DNA of 14,472 bases from assembly GCA_024958995.1 (NCBI GenBank), contig JANXGZ010000005.1, positions 1-14,472 on the forward strand, in the 5' to 3' direction. The translations under genes were made by a program, and so were the position numbers. Below are positions 1 to 6,949 of the stretch, one piece after another. Positions within the stretch are counted from its first letter, which is position 1, and each line of letters begins with the position of its first letter. Source of the DNA: Methylococcales bacterium (GTDB lineage: Bacteria; Pseudomonadota; Gammaproteobacteria; Methylococcales; UBA1147). Below the pieces are notes generated by a model. It did no database searches. It was not told the DNA's origin and worked only from the letters and a program-made list of their open reading frames with translations.

Positions 1-16
1 CAAACCCAGGGGAAAC

Positions 17-1000
17 ATGCAAATCGGCCCATACAAACTCGACACGAACCTGATCCTCGCCCCCATGGCTGGCGTTACTGATCGTCCATTCCGCCAAATC
101 TGCAGAAGTTTCGGAGCCGGAATGGCCGTGTCGGAAATGATCTCGGCGAACCCAGCTCTCAGGAAAAACCGACGTACACTTCTCAAAGCCGATCACAACG
201 GTGAGCAGGGACCCCGTATCGTGCAGATCGTGGGAGCCGACCCGCTTCAAATGGCGGATGCCGCCCGTTACAACGCCGACCAGGGAGCCCAGATCATCGA
301 CATCAATATGGGATGCCCTGCAAAGAAGGTCTGCAACGCGGCCGCCGGATCAGCTTTGCTCAGGGACGAAAAACTGGTCGCCCGTATCCTCGGTACGGTT
401 GTTGAGGCGGTTCATCTGCCGGTGACACTTAAAATCCGCACCGGATGGGACAAGGGGAACCGGAACGCGGCCAAAATCGCCAGGATTGCTGAGGATTCGG
501 GTATCTGTGCATTGACGATCCACGGACGAACCAGGGCCTGCGGCTTTTCCGGGCAGGCAGAATTCGAGACCATCAGGAACGTTAAACAGAAAATCCGGAT
601 TCCGGTGATCGCCAACGGTGATATCGACACACCAAAAAAAGCACAATTAGTGCTTCAAATTACCGGCGCAGATGCTATTATGATCGGTAGAGGGGCACAG
701 GGGCAGCCTTGGATTTTTCAACAAATTCAGAGGTTTATTTCTAATAATCAGTCACTTGAGAGCCCTTCTCGGGAACAGCTTCGGCGTATTGTCACCGATC
801 ATCTGGAGAAACTGTACGGCTTCTATGGCGACGTTCACGGGGTTCGGATTGCTCGAAAGCATATTGGCTGGTATCTGAAAAAAAACCTGGTCGTCTCAGC
901 TGAAGCCATGAGACGAATTAATTCCGCTGAACAACCACTAGAACAAATGGCGCTTGTGGACTTAGTGTTCGATCAAACAGAAAACGGGCTCGCAGCATGA
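17..1000 (+). CDS. dusB: tRNA-dihydrouridine synthase B
   Basis: This FMN-dependent enzyme reduces specific uridines in the tRNA D-loop to dihydrouridine, using NADPH, in the cytoplasm. The 327 residues match the family length. Visible landmarks are the N-terminal flavin-barrel start LAPMAGVTDRPFR (residues 14-26), the active-site segment NMGCPAKKV with the catalytic cysteine at residue 100, KIRTGWD near 140-146, the TIHGRTR strand near 166-172, and the phosphate-binding IANGDI and MIGRGAQGQPW segments. The ATG at 17 has a clear Shine-Dalgarno sequence (AGGGGAA) just upstream. The gene overlaps fis by 4 bp (ATGA). In Escherichia coli dusB and fis are co-transcribed and the dusB part of the message is needed for efficient fis translation, so coupling is likely here too. 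Base composition becomes visibly more AT-rich from about 630 to the end. The GCPAKKV motif and the fis neighbour favour DusB over DusA or DusC. Confidence 0.97.
   Translation: MQIGPYKLDTNLILAPMAGVTDRPFRQICRSFGAGMAVSEMISANPALRKNRRTLLKADHNGEQGPRIVQIVGADPLQMADAARYNADQGAQIIDINMGCPAKKVCNAAAGSALLRDEKLVARILGTVVEAVHLPVTLKIRTGWDKGNRNAAKIARIAEDSGICALTIHGRTRACGFSGQAEFETIRNVKQKIRIPVIANGDIDTPKKAQLVLQITGADAIMIGRGAQGQPWIFQQIQRFISNNQSLESPSREQLRRIVTDHLEKLYGFYGDVHGVRIARKHIGWYLKKNLVVSAEAMRRINSAEQPLEQMALVDLVFDQTENGLAA
639..655. repeat. Short inverted repeat inside dusB
   Basis: A perfect 6-bp inverted repeat (AAGCAC and GTGCTT) surrounds the 5-base loop AATTA. It follows a run of seven A and sits where dusB becomes more AT-rich. 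No T-run follows it on the plus strand. On the minus strand the run of A reads as T, so the shape resembles a weak terminator pointing against dusB, but no minus-strand gene ends there. It may be chance within coding sequence. Confidence 0.25.
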
Positions 1001-1290
1001 CCGAAAGAACTGAGCAAATCAGCCTCAGCCGCCTTGCCTCCGGAAGCCTTGAAAGTGGTCCGACGATCACTCTCGCCGAGCACGTACGAAGCGCCGTGGA
1101 ACAATATTTCCTGCAGATCAACGGACACCCCGCTAGCAATCTACATGCCTTCGTAATCGGCGAAGTCGAAAAACCCCTGATCGAGACAGTTCTGAAGCAT
1201 GCTGGGCAGAACCAAACCAAGGCCTCGCGGATGCTGGGAATCAGCCGCTCAACCCTGCGCAAGAAAATCAGCCAGTACGGTCTCGAGTAA
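997..1290 (+). CDS. fis: DNA-binding protein Fis
   Basis: Fis is a small homodimeric nucleoid protein that bends DNA and controls rRNA promoters, recombination and growth-phase genes. The 97 residues match the usual 98. The N-terminal third is variable. The dimer helices run from about residue 27 to 70 and include AVEQYFLQINGH and EVEKPLIETVLKHA. The C-terminal helix-turn-helix spans roughly 72-93 (NQTKASRMLGISRSTLRKK), with R84, T86, R88 and K89 at the places of the DNA-contacting residues of E. coli Fis. The ATG overlaps the dusB stop (ATGA) and has only a weak Shine-Dalgarno sequence, which fits translational coupling to dusB. No separate promoter is apparent in front of it. Confidence 0.96.
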   Translation: MTERTEQISLSRLASGSLESGPTITLAEHVRSAVEQYFLQINGHPASNLHAFVIGEVEKPLIETVLKHAGQNQTKASRMLGISRSTLRKKISQYGLE

Positions 1291-1291
1291 C

Positions 1292-1313
1292 CCGGCGCAA
1301 GAACCGCCGGTTC
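1292..1313 (+). promoter_or_regulatory. Overlapping alternative hairpins between fis and purH
   Basis: Two hairpins share sequence and cannot both form. CCGGCG (1292-1297) pairs perfectly with CGCCGG (1305-1310) around a 7-base loop. GAACC (1301-1305) pairs with GGTTC (1309-1313) around GCC. The first starts one base after the fis stop codon. No T-run follows, so this is not a standard intrinsic terminator. It could protect the 3' end of fis mRNA, be a processing site, or affect purH expression. The pairing is seen; any role is inferred. Confidence 0.4.
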
Positions 1314-1344
1314 CACGACTTCCCCTCGCTCTTTCATCAGCTAG

Positions 1345-2910
1345 ATGGCTACTATGTCTCAGAAAATTTCCCGGGCGCTGATCAGCGTCTCAGACAAGGG
1401 CGGCATTGTTGCTCTGGGCAAAGCCCTATCCGACCTCGGCATCCAGATTCTATCAACCGGTGGAACGGCAAAACTTCTGGCCGACCAAGGCATCGCGGTA
1501 ACGGAAGTCTCCGACCATACCGGTTTTCCGGAAATGATGAACGGCCGAATCAAGACACTTCACCCAAAAATCCATGGCGGAATCCTTGGCCGAAGAGGCA
1601 CGGACGATCAAGTCATGCAGCAACACCGTATTGACCCAATCGACCTGGTTGTTGTAAACCTGTATCCCTTCCAGCAAACCATCACTAACCCCGATTGCAC
1701 ACTGGCTACCGCGATCGAGAACATCGACATTGGCGGCCCTGCCATGATCCGGGCCGCAGCCAAGAACCACGCTTCGGTCGGCGTAGTGGTGGATCCTTCC
1801 GATTACGACCGCATTCTGGCGGAAATCCGTAACACCGGCAGCCTCAACAACGAGACCCGCTTCAGGCTTGCCACCAAGTGTTTCGCTCACACCGCCCAAT
1901 ACGATACGGCTATAGCATCTTACCTGGCAAAGGTCACCAATGAACCATTTCCCGAAACGCTCAACCTTCAGTTCGACCTGAACGAGGTCCTGCGATACGG
2001 AGAGAACCCTCACCAGGACGCCGCTTTCTATTCCGAACGCCAGCCCGCTCGCGGAACCATTTCATTGGCAAAACAGCTACAGGGAAAGGTTCTTTCCTAC
2101 AACAATATCGCTGATACAGACGCCGCCCTCGAATGTGTGAAATCGTTCACAGACCAAACGGCCTGCGTGATCGTGAAGCATGCGAACCCCTGCGGCGTTG
2201 CCTGCGGCAAAGACCTGTTGGAAAGCTACGAGGGCGCCTATGCGACCGATCCAACTTCCGCATTCGGCGGTATCATCGCCTTCAACCGACCGCTGGACGC
2301 CGAAACGGCGAACACGATCATCAGCCGCCAGTTCGTTGAAGTTATCATTGCCCCTGAAGTCCATCCGCAAGCCAGGTCCATTCTCGAACAAAAGAAGAAC
2401 GTGCGGGTCCTTGAATCCGGCCAGTGGAACGCATCGCCTAGAGCCCAGAACGATTTCAAACGGGTTGCAGGCGGCTTACTAGTGCAGAACACCGACCAGG
2501 CGGTGATAACCGCCAATGACCTGAAAGTGGTCACACAGCGCCAACCGAAGTCAAGTGAACTGCAAGATCTGCTGTTTGCCTGGCAAGTCGCCCGCTTCGT
2601 CAAATCCAATGCCATCGTCTACGCCAGGGATCAAAAAACCATCGGTATCGGTGCTGGCCAGATGAGCCGTGTCTATTCGGCTCGGATAGCCGGCATAAAG
2701 GCTGCCGACGAAGGCCTTGAAGTGCCCGGCTCGGTGATGGCCTCCGATGCCTTCTTCCCCTTCAGGGACGGCATCGACGCAGCCGGGAAAGCCGGAATCA
2801 CCGCGGTCATCCAGCCCGGCGGCTCGATGCGTGACGAAGAAACCATCGCCGCGGCTAACGAACATAACATCGCCATGGTCTTTACCGGTGTTCGCCATTT
2901 TCGGCACTAG
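1345..2910 (+). CDS. purH: Bifunctional AICAR transformylase / IMP cyclohydrolase
   Basis: PurH carries out the last two steps of purine synthesis: 10-formyltetrahydrofolate-dependent formylation of AICAR, then ring closure to IMP. The 521 residues are full length. The N-terminal cyclohydrolase domain (about 1-200) shows STGGTAKLL, EVSDHTGFPEMMNGR and KTLHPKIHGGILGRR, with K70 at the conserved active-site lysine. The C-terminal transformylase domain shows RYGENPHQ, VKHANPCG with catalytic K278-H279, SAFGGIIAFNR, KSNAIVYA, GAGQMSR, SDAFFPFRDGID and the typical ending MVFTGVRHFRH. Two starts are possible, ATG at 1345 or ATG at 1354. Neither has a strong Shine-Dalgarno sequence, and residues 1-8 are outside the conserved core. 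purD follows after 9 bp, so the two are surely co-transcribed. fis ends 54 bp upstream, so purH may be read from the dusB-fis transcript or from a promoter I cannot identify. I found no PurR-like operator. Confidence 0.97.
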   Translation: MATMSQKISRALISVSDKGGIVALGKALSDLGIQILSTGGTAKLLADQGIAVTEVSDHTGFPEMMNGRIKTLHPKIHGGILGRRGTDDQVMQQHRIDPIDLVVVNLYPFQQTITNPDCTLATAIENIDIGGPAMIRAAAKNHASVGVVVDPSDYDRILAEIRNTGSLNNETRFRLATKCFAHTAQYDTAIASYLAKVTNEPFPETLNLQFDLNEVLRYGENPHQDAAFYSERQPARGTISLAKQLQGKVLSYNNIADTDAALECVKSFTDQTACVIVKHANPCGVACGKDLLESYEGAYATDPTSAFGGIIAFNRPLDAETANTIISRQFVEVIIAPEVHPQARSILEQKKNVRVLESGQWNASPRAQNDFKRVAGGLLVQNTDQAVITANDLKVVTQRQPKSSELQDLLFAWQVARFVKSNAIVYARDQKTIGIGAGQMSRVYSARIAGIKAADEGLEVPGSVMASDAFFPFRDGIDAAGKAGITAVIQPGGSMRDEETIAAANEHNIAMVFTGVRHFRH

Positions 2911-2919
2911 GGTGGAAAC

Positions 2920-4197
2920 ATGAATGTACTAGTTGTCGGGGGCGGCGGACGAGAACACGCGATGGCCTGGAAAGCGGCCTTATCACCAAGGGTCCGGCGG
3001 GTTTACGTAGCGCCCGGAAACGCGGGCACCGCCAACGAATCAAAGACAGAAAATGTCGATATCCGTGCCGAAAACATCACCGAGCTGCTGGATTTCGCAC
3101 GCGGCCAGGAAATCGACCTGACGATTGTCGGACCGGAAGCCCCCCTGGTTGCGGGCATCGTGGATATTTTCTCCGAAGCCGGCTTTCGCTGTTTCGGTCC
3201 CCGCCAGGGAGCTGCACAGCTGGAAGGATCGAAATCCTTCTGCAAGGATTTCCTGCACCGCCACGGGATCCCCACCGGAGACTACGGGGTCTTCACCGAA
3301 ACCAGTGCCGCACTGGCCTACCTCGAGCAATGCCCTATTCCCGTAGTGATCAAGGCCGACGGGCTGGCGGCCGGAAAAGGCGTGATCATTGCCCAATCGC
3401 ATCAAGAAGCCGAAAATGCAGTCCGCGAGATGCTTTCCGGGAACGCATTCGGACAAGCTGGGTCCCGGGTTGTAATCGAGGAATTCCTTGAGGGCGAAGA
3501 AGTCAGCTTCATCGTCATTGCCGACGGTAAGACTGCCCTGCCAATGGCCACATCTCAGGATCACAAGGCCCGCGATGACGGTGACTTCGGCCCCAACACC
3601 GGCGGAATGGGTGCCTATTCGCCCGCGCCGGTCGTCACGCCCGAAATCCACGACCGGATCATGCAGCAGGTCATCGAACCCACGCTTCGTGGAATGGCGT
3701 CCGATGGCAGACCCTATACCGGCTTTCTCTATGCCGGCCTGATGATTACCCGGGAAGGCATCCCCAAAGTACTGGAATACAACTGCCGCATGGGCGATCC
3801 GGAAACCCAGCCAATTATGATGAGGCTGGAAAGTGAGCTGGTCAATCTGTGTGAAGCCGCGCTGGACGAGAACCTAGAAAACACGACAGCCCGCTGGAAC
3901 CCGCAACCGGCACTGGGTGTTGTACTTGCGGCAGGTGGCTATCCAGAAAATTATCGCAAGGGCGACGTAATCGAAGGACTCGGTCTTCCATACGCCGAAG
4001 GCTCCAGGGTATTCCATGCCGGGACAGCTCACGATAAAGGCTCGGTGGTTACGGCTGGCGGCCGAGTACTTTGTGCCTGCGCACTCGGTCAAAATATCGA
4101 ACAGGCGCAGTCAAGCGCCTACGCACTGGCACATTCGATCAACTGGCCGGACGTCTATTACCGCAAGGACATCGGTTACCGCGCAATCAGGCGTTAA
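2920..4197 (+). CDS. purD: Phosphoribosylamine--glycine ligase (GAR synthetase)
   Basis: PurD joins glycine to 5-phosphoribosylamine with ATP, an early step of purine synthesis. The 425 residues are full length for the monofunctional bacterial enzyme. Visible are the N-terminal GGGGREHA (7-14), APGNAGT (31-37) and VGPEAPL (70-76). The ATP-grasp core follows, with KADGLAAGKGV (145-155), TGGMGAYSPAP (227-237) and the metal-binding EYNCRMGDPETQ (286-297), then the C-terminal domain with LAAGGYP and the HAGT segment. The ATG at 2920 is preceded by GGTGG at 2911-2915, a modest Shine-Dalgarno sequence directly after the purH stop. The reading frame stays open for 59 codons beyond the TAA stop; see the separate entry. 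The protein is complete without that extension. Confidence 0.97.
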   Translation: MNVLVVGGGGREHAMAWKAALSPRVRRVYVAPGNAGTANESKTENVDIRAENITELLDFARGQEIDLTIVGPEAPLVAGIVDIFSEAGFRCFGPRQGAAQLEGSKSFCKDFLHRHGIPTGDYGVFTETSAALAYLEQCPIPVVIKADGLAAGKGVIIAQSHQEAENAVREMLSGNAFGQAGSRVVIEEFLEGEEVSFIVIADGKTALPMATSQDHKARDDGDFGPNTGGMGAYSPAPVVTPEIHDRIMQQVIEPTLRGMASDGRPYTGFLYAGLMITREGIPKVLEYNCRMGDPETQPIMMRLESELVNLCEAALDENLENTTARWNPQPALGVVLAAGGYPENYRKGDVIEGLGLPYAEGSRVFHAGTAHDKGSVVTAGGRVLCACALGQNIEQAQSSAYALAHSINWPDVYYRKDIGYRAIRR

Positions 4198-4374
4198 GCC
4201 TCAAAGACGACCCTCTGGCTATACTGCGTTGCCGGATGGCTCGACCTCCTTGATGAGTTGAATGCAGTCTATCGCCAAATCCAACAGGGCAACGTACACA
4301 GGAAGATCGATACCGAAGGACGCATTGTCCAGCCTCCAGATCTGCTGAACCGCTCTGCACTAAGCCACTTTGCC
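4198..4374 (+). other. Open stretch in the purD frame after its stop, possible gene remnant
   Basis: After the purD TAA the same frame runs for 59 sense codons to a TGA at 4375-4377. There is no in-frame ATG or GTG; the only TTG codon is at 4258. The last part, from about 4243, reads like real protein: LLDELNAVYRQIQQGNVHRK, then IDTEGRIVQPPDLLNRSALS. It has no repeats or low complexity. The LDELN...YRQIQQGNV part loosely recalls the C-terminal end of zinc-type medium-chain dehydrogenases, but too little remains to assign it. It may be a decayed gene tail, a rarely used readthrough extension of PurD, or chance. The following 4378-4470 holds a palindrome and a hairpin with a T-run, and no gene that I can support. 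Confidence 0.3.
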
Positions 4375-4394
4375 TGACACCAACTAGTGGAGAA

Positions 4395-4408
4395 ACAGTA
4401 ATTACTGT
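4395..4408. promoter_or_regulatory. Perfect 14-bp palindrome, possible operator
   Basis: ACAGTAATTACTGT is its own reverse complement, and the symmetry stops at both flanks. It lies 63 bp before the start of the tryptophan-rich gene at 4471. Such a spacer-free palindrome is what a dimeric repressor could bind. It is not a LexA box, because the half-sites are in the wrong order. I could not match it to a known regulator, and no convincing -35/-10 pair lies next to it. Confidence 0.4.
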
Positions 4409-4424
4409 ACACTTGATGGGATCA

Positions 4425-4452
4425 GCAGGATGCTTCTGCCAGTCTTTTTTTT
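4425..4452 (+). terminator. Weak intrinsic terminator candidate after purD
   Basis: GCAGG (4425-4429) pairs with TCTGC (4435-4439), including one G-T pair, around the loop ATGCT. Four bases later comes a run of eight T (4445-4452). The stem is short and the gap before the T-run is longer than ideal. As the first T-run downstream of purD it could end the purH-purD transcript, yet it is only 18 bp from the next start codon. Confidence 0.35.
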
Positions 4453-4470
4453 ATTCCAAGTTTATATTCT

Positions 4471-5094
4471 ATGCAGAACTGGATCGAGAGCGGGTTCTTC
4501 GGCTATTGGAAGGACGCTCAATCCCGTATCACCAAGGCTCTTTACCAACCCGCCTTTGCCGACAGCTCACCAAGTGCCGTGAAATACCCCGAAGCCCTCC
4601 TCCCATGGCAATCTGGAGAACAGGCTGTCCGTCGATCGCTGGAACTGCAAACAACCTGGGTCGAAAAATGGATCCACCGTTCTGGGCAAGAGTCGATCAA
4701 CCTGCAGATATTTTCTGACCTGACCGGGCAAATCAACCTGGCCATGGAGCAATGGAACCATCGCCAGGGAGAACTCTGGAAGCAGTGGTTTACCGCTCTC
4801 GAACAGTCGTTCAACGACACCACGGCCGCTGGCCCACACAAGAGCCAGGTCGAAACATGGAGGCGCCTGGTCAGTGAATCGCAATCTGATCTCACGCACT
4901 GGTTGACCAAATGGGAAGAACAGATCAACTGCAAACCTCTGGTCCCAGGCAGCTTGGGTTGCCTGACGGAAAAACTCGGGCAAGAGATGCTCGGCTGGAT
5001 TGAGAACCAGGCCGTCCTGTGGCAATTTGCGCTGGGTACTGAATGGGCGGCTCGACGGCAAGAACCCATTGCCACCCATGCAACCCGAGCGTGA
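4471..5094 (+). CDS. Tryptophan-rich helical protein of unknown function, possibly phasin/PhaE-like
   Basis: I do not recognise this 207-residue protein with confidence. It contains 14 tryptophans (nearly 7 percent) and is rich in glutamine and glutamate. Most of it looks like soluble amphipathic helix, with W spaced along segments such as QTTWVEKWIH, AMEQWNHRQGELWKQW, HWLTKWEEQ and MLGWIENQAVLWQF. There is no signal peptide or clear membrane span, and no catalytic motif. This composition recalls PhaE subunits of class III polyhydroxyalkanoate synthases and other granule-associated proteins, but it is shorter than PhaE and no pha gene is in the window. The ATG at 4471 is the only usable start, since no start codon lies between it and an upstream in-frame stop at 4414. 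Its Shine-Dalgarno sequence is poor. A hairpin terminator overlaps its stop. Minus-strand frames are also open across it, but the plus-strand protein has the more natural composition. Confidence 0.65.
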   Translation: MQNWIESGFFGYWKDAQSRITKALYQPAFADSSPSAVKYPEALLPWQSGEQAVRRSLELQTTWVEKWIHRSGQESINLQIFSDLTGQINLAMEQWNHRQGELWKQWFTALEQSFNDTTAAGPHKSQVETWRRLVSESQSDLTHWLTKWEEQINCKPLVPGSLGCLTEKLGQEMLGWIENQAVLWQFALGTEWAARRQEPIATHATRA

Positions 5095-5109
5095 AACAAC
5101 CACGCTTTT
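5089..5109 (+). terminator. Intrinsic terminator of the tryptophan-rich gene
   Basis: GCGTG (5089-5093) pairs perfectly with CACGC (5101-5105) around a 7-base loop and is followed directly by TTTT. The stop codon of the upstream gene (5092-5094) lies partly within the stem. It sits between two convergent genes and points along the plus strand, which supports the plus-strand reading of the 4471-5094 gene. Confidence 0.6.
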
Positions 5110-5112
5110 CAG

Positions 5113-5733
5113 CTAGCTAGCCTTCTTCTGCCACAACCCCAGCGAGACGCTTCTAAACAGCAAGTAGGTCGAAACGATCAGCATGAAATGATAGACATCG
5201 TTGTCGTAGCGTATATCGACGAAGTCGACGGCGTACTTTCGTGAATAATCCTGCAACAACTGGCGCATCAGGATCCATGCAAGGTTGCTGACAATTACAC
5301 CCATCCAACCGAGGCGCAAAAGACCTCGGGCCTGAAAAGCCAGCACCCCGGTCATGCTAAGTTGCGCGCAGGCCAGAAAAAGGAAGTTCTGCCGAGAAAC
5401 GCCGATCACGGTCAGGACTACAGCGGCAATGATCGCCCCACGCAAGCAACGCTGGCTCACGCCCTGCGCTACAAGCGCAGCCCATCCCGCAACACAAGCA
5501 CCGACTGCAATCGCCAGCCAGATCCCCGGTGCCGCCCAAGCCATCTCGGGCCAATGCACGAGAACCCCAGAGCACTTCAGGAACAGCAACAGGCCGAAAA
5601 AGGCCACCACCCAGGCATTGTAAAGCTCCGGCCAACAACGCGACCTCTTCCATGCAAGAACGAAATAGGCTCCAAGCGCCATCGCATGGAGCAAGTTGGT
5701 CAGGGCATTAGTATAAACGGAACTTATTTCCAC
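5113..5733 (-). CDS. Seven-helix integral membrane protein of unknown function
   Basis: The 206 residues are mostly hydrophobic, with about seven predicted membrane helices near 10-28, 40-60, 66-90, 98-113, 116-134, 139-157 and 181-201. Polar residues stand out at helix edges: H16 in TNLLHAMAL, H60 in GVLVHWPEM, and D178 and H182 in DNDVYHFM. Seven helices with a few conserved-looking H and D recall the ceramidase-like (CREST) membrane hydrolase superfamily. That resemblance is by pattern only, and a plain membrane protein is as likely. The start is GTG at 5733. It lacks a strong Shine-Dalgarno sequence, but an in-frame stop at 5752-5754 leaves little choice. yicC lies 84 bp upstream on the same strand, so co-transcription is possible. 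The 84-bp spacer shows no clear signal. The gene converges on the one ending at 5094. Confidence 0.75.
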   Translation of the reverse strand: MEISSVYTNALTNLLHAMALGAYFVLAWKRSRCWPELYNAWVVAFFGLLLFLKCSGVLVHWPEMAWAAPGIWLAIAVGACVAGWAALVAQGVSQRCLRGAIIAAVVLTVIGVSRQNFLFLACAQLSMTGVLAFQARGLLRLGWMGVIVSNLAWILMRQLLQDYSRKYAVDFVDIRYDNDVYHFMLIVSTYLLFRSVSLGLWQKKAS

Positions 5734-5817
5734 ACCCAGAACTCTACAAGCTCACTCGACATCACCAACGAAGCACCGAGAATCGTCGGATGATCAAGCG
5801 GTAGAACAAACAGGCCG

Positions 5818-6684
5818 CTATTCGATGTTCTGAACCTGTTCACGCATCTGCTCGATCAACACCTTCATCTCCACGCTGGCTTGGGTGGTTTCCTTATCCG
5901 TTGACTTGGAGCCGAGCGTATTTGCTTCCCGGTTCATCTCCTGAAGAAGAAAATCCAGTCGCCGCCCGGCGATGTCCTCGTTGGCGAGCACTCTCTCTAC
6001 TTCAATGATGTGGGTCTCCAGGCGATCCATTTCCTCATCCACGTCCATCTTGTGCAACATAAACACAACCTCCTGTTCAAAGCGGGCATTGTCCAGTTCA
6101 GCCTCAAGTTCCCCGACTTTCTCGGCAAGGCGGCGGCGCAACGCCTTCGCTACTTCCGGCAGGCGGGTACGAACCCGACCAATCTGCCCATGCAAGCCAT
6201 GACAACGCTCGGCAATAACCTGGCTCAATCGATTCCCTTCACGTTCCCGAAACTGAACCAGCTCTTCCAGAGTCTTCTCCAGTATCGCGATGACAGGGCC
6301 CTTCAGGCTCCCTGGATCCTGCTTTTCTTCGATCAGAACCCCCGGAAATTTCATGACTTCGGCGGTTGAAACAGGTGCTGCTTCTTCCATTTCGGCTTGG
6401 ATTTCCTGCATGATCCGGATTAAACCCTGCACTCGCTTCCGATCGATACTCACCTGGGCCCGGGTTCCGGCCTGACGTTGACAACTCAACGAACATTCCA
6501 CCTTGCCGCGCGTCAGCTTCTGGCTGACCAGGGCTCTGAACTCGGCTTCCAGTACCCGCAGATTTTCCGGAATCCGGACACTGACATCCAGATATCTGTG
6601 GTTCACTGACCGAACTTCCCATCCATAAACGAATCCGTCAATTTCCATTTCGGAACCGGCGAACGAAGTCATGCTTCGAATCAT
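5818..6684 (-). CDS. yicC: YicC family endoribonuclease
   Basis: This is a member of the YicC/YloC family of endoribonucleases, which in E. coli is linked to decay of the small RNA RyhB. At 288 residues it is full length. The start MIRSMTSFA and the segment EVRSVNHRYLDVSVRIPENLR are hallmarks of the N-terminal YicC domain. The C-terminal DUF1732 domain shows FEQEVVFMLHKMDVDEEMDRL, RRLDFLLQEMNREANTLGSK and the ending VLIEQMREQVQNIE. I place the start at ATG 6684, because MIRSMT is the conserved beginning and GGGAG lies 8 bases upstream; a TTG two codons earlier at 6690 is less likely. yicC is often next to rph in gammaproteobacteria. Here the acylase gene separates them, and both yicC and the acylase gene run away from rph. 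Confidence 0.95.
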   Translation of the reverse strand: MIRSMTSFAGSEMEIDGFVYGWEVRSVNHRYLDVSVRIPENLRVLEAEFRALVSQKLTRGKVECSLSCQRQAGTRAQVSIDRKRVQGLIRIMQEIQAEMEEAAPVSTAEVMKFPGVLIEEKQDPGSLKGPVIAILEKTLEELVQFREREGNRLSQVIAERCHGLHGQIGRVRTRLPEVAKALRRRLAEKVGELEAELDNARFEQEVVFMLHKMDVDEEMDRLETHIIEVERVLANEDIAGRRLDFLLQEMNREANTLGSKSTDKETTQASVEMKVLIEQMREQVQNIE

Positions 6685-6827
6685 GAACAAACTCCCATAT
6701 CGTCAAACAATTCAACCCCTGGCATCAAAAAGGAATTTTCGCCGAATCGACGCATCCAGCCCACCATGACCCTTTACAGTGCACGGCTTTCCGGTCACCC
6801 TGCAAGCCATACTCCAGGTGGACCAAA

Positions 6828-6861
6828 TCGGAAAAACCCTGGCCCAATGTAGATTTTCCGA
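6828..6861. repeat. Inverted repeat between the acylase gene and yicC
   Basis: TCGGAAAA (6828-6835) and TTTTCCGA (6854-6861) form a perfect 8-bp inverted repeat with an 18-base spacer. It lies in the 265-bp gap (6685-6949) between two minus-strand genes. It could be a binding site upstream of yicC or a weak transcript end for the acylase gene. The stem is AT-rich and lacks a proper T-run beyond it. I see no gene and no convincing promoter in the rest of this gap. Confidence 0.35.
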
Positions 6862-6949
6862 CCAAAGCTCTTAGCTCGTGCTATTGGCAGTTGCCGGTAG
6901 GGTACACCATCCAGCGAATCCCATGCATGACCAGAGGTCTTTTCATGAA

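Noticed and set aside
1453..2013. Long antisense frame within purH
   Set aside because: purH is certain here, and the antisense protein shows no recognisable motifs.
3040..3651. Long antisense frame within purD (203 codons)
   Set aside because: It mirrors the codon bias of purD and has no family features.
4395..4408. LexA (SOS) box
   Set aside because: The half-sites are ACAG...CTGT, the reverse of the CTGT...ACAG order, and the spacing is 6 rather than 8.
4542..5103. Two long open minus-strand frames (185 and 178 codons) opposite the tryptophan-rich gene
   Set aside because: Their proteins are rich in C, S, P and R with no family features, and the plus-strand frame has better composition and a terminator at its stop.
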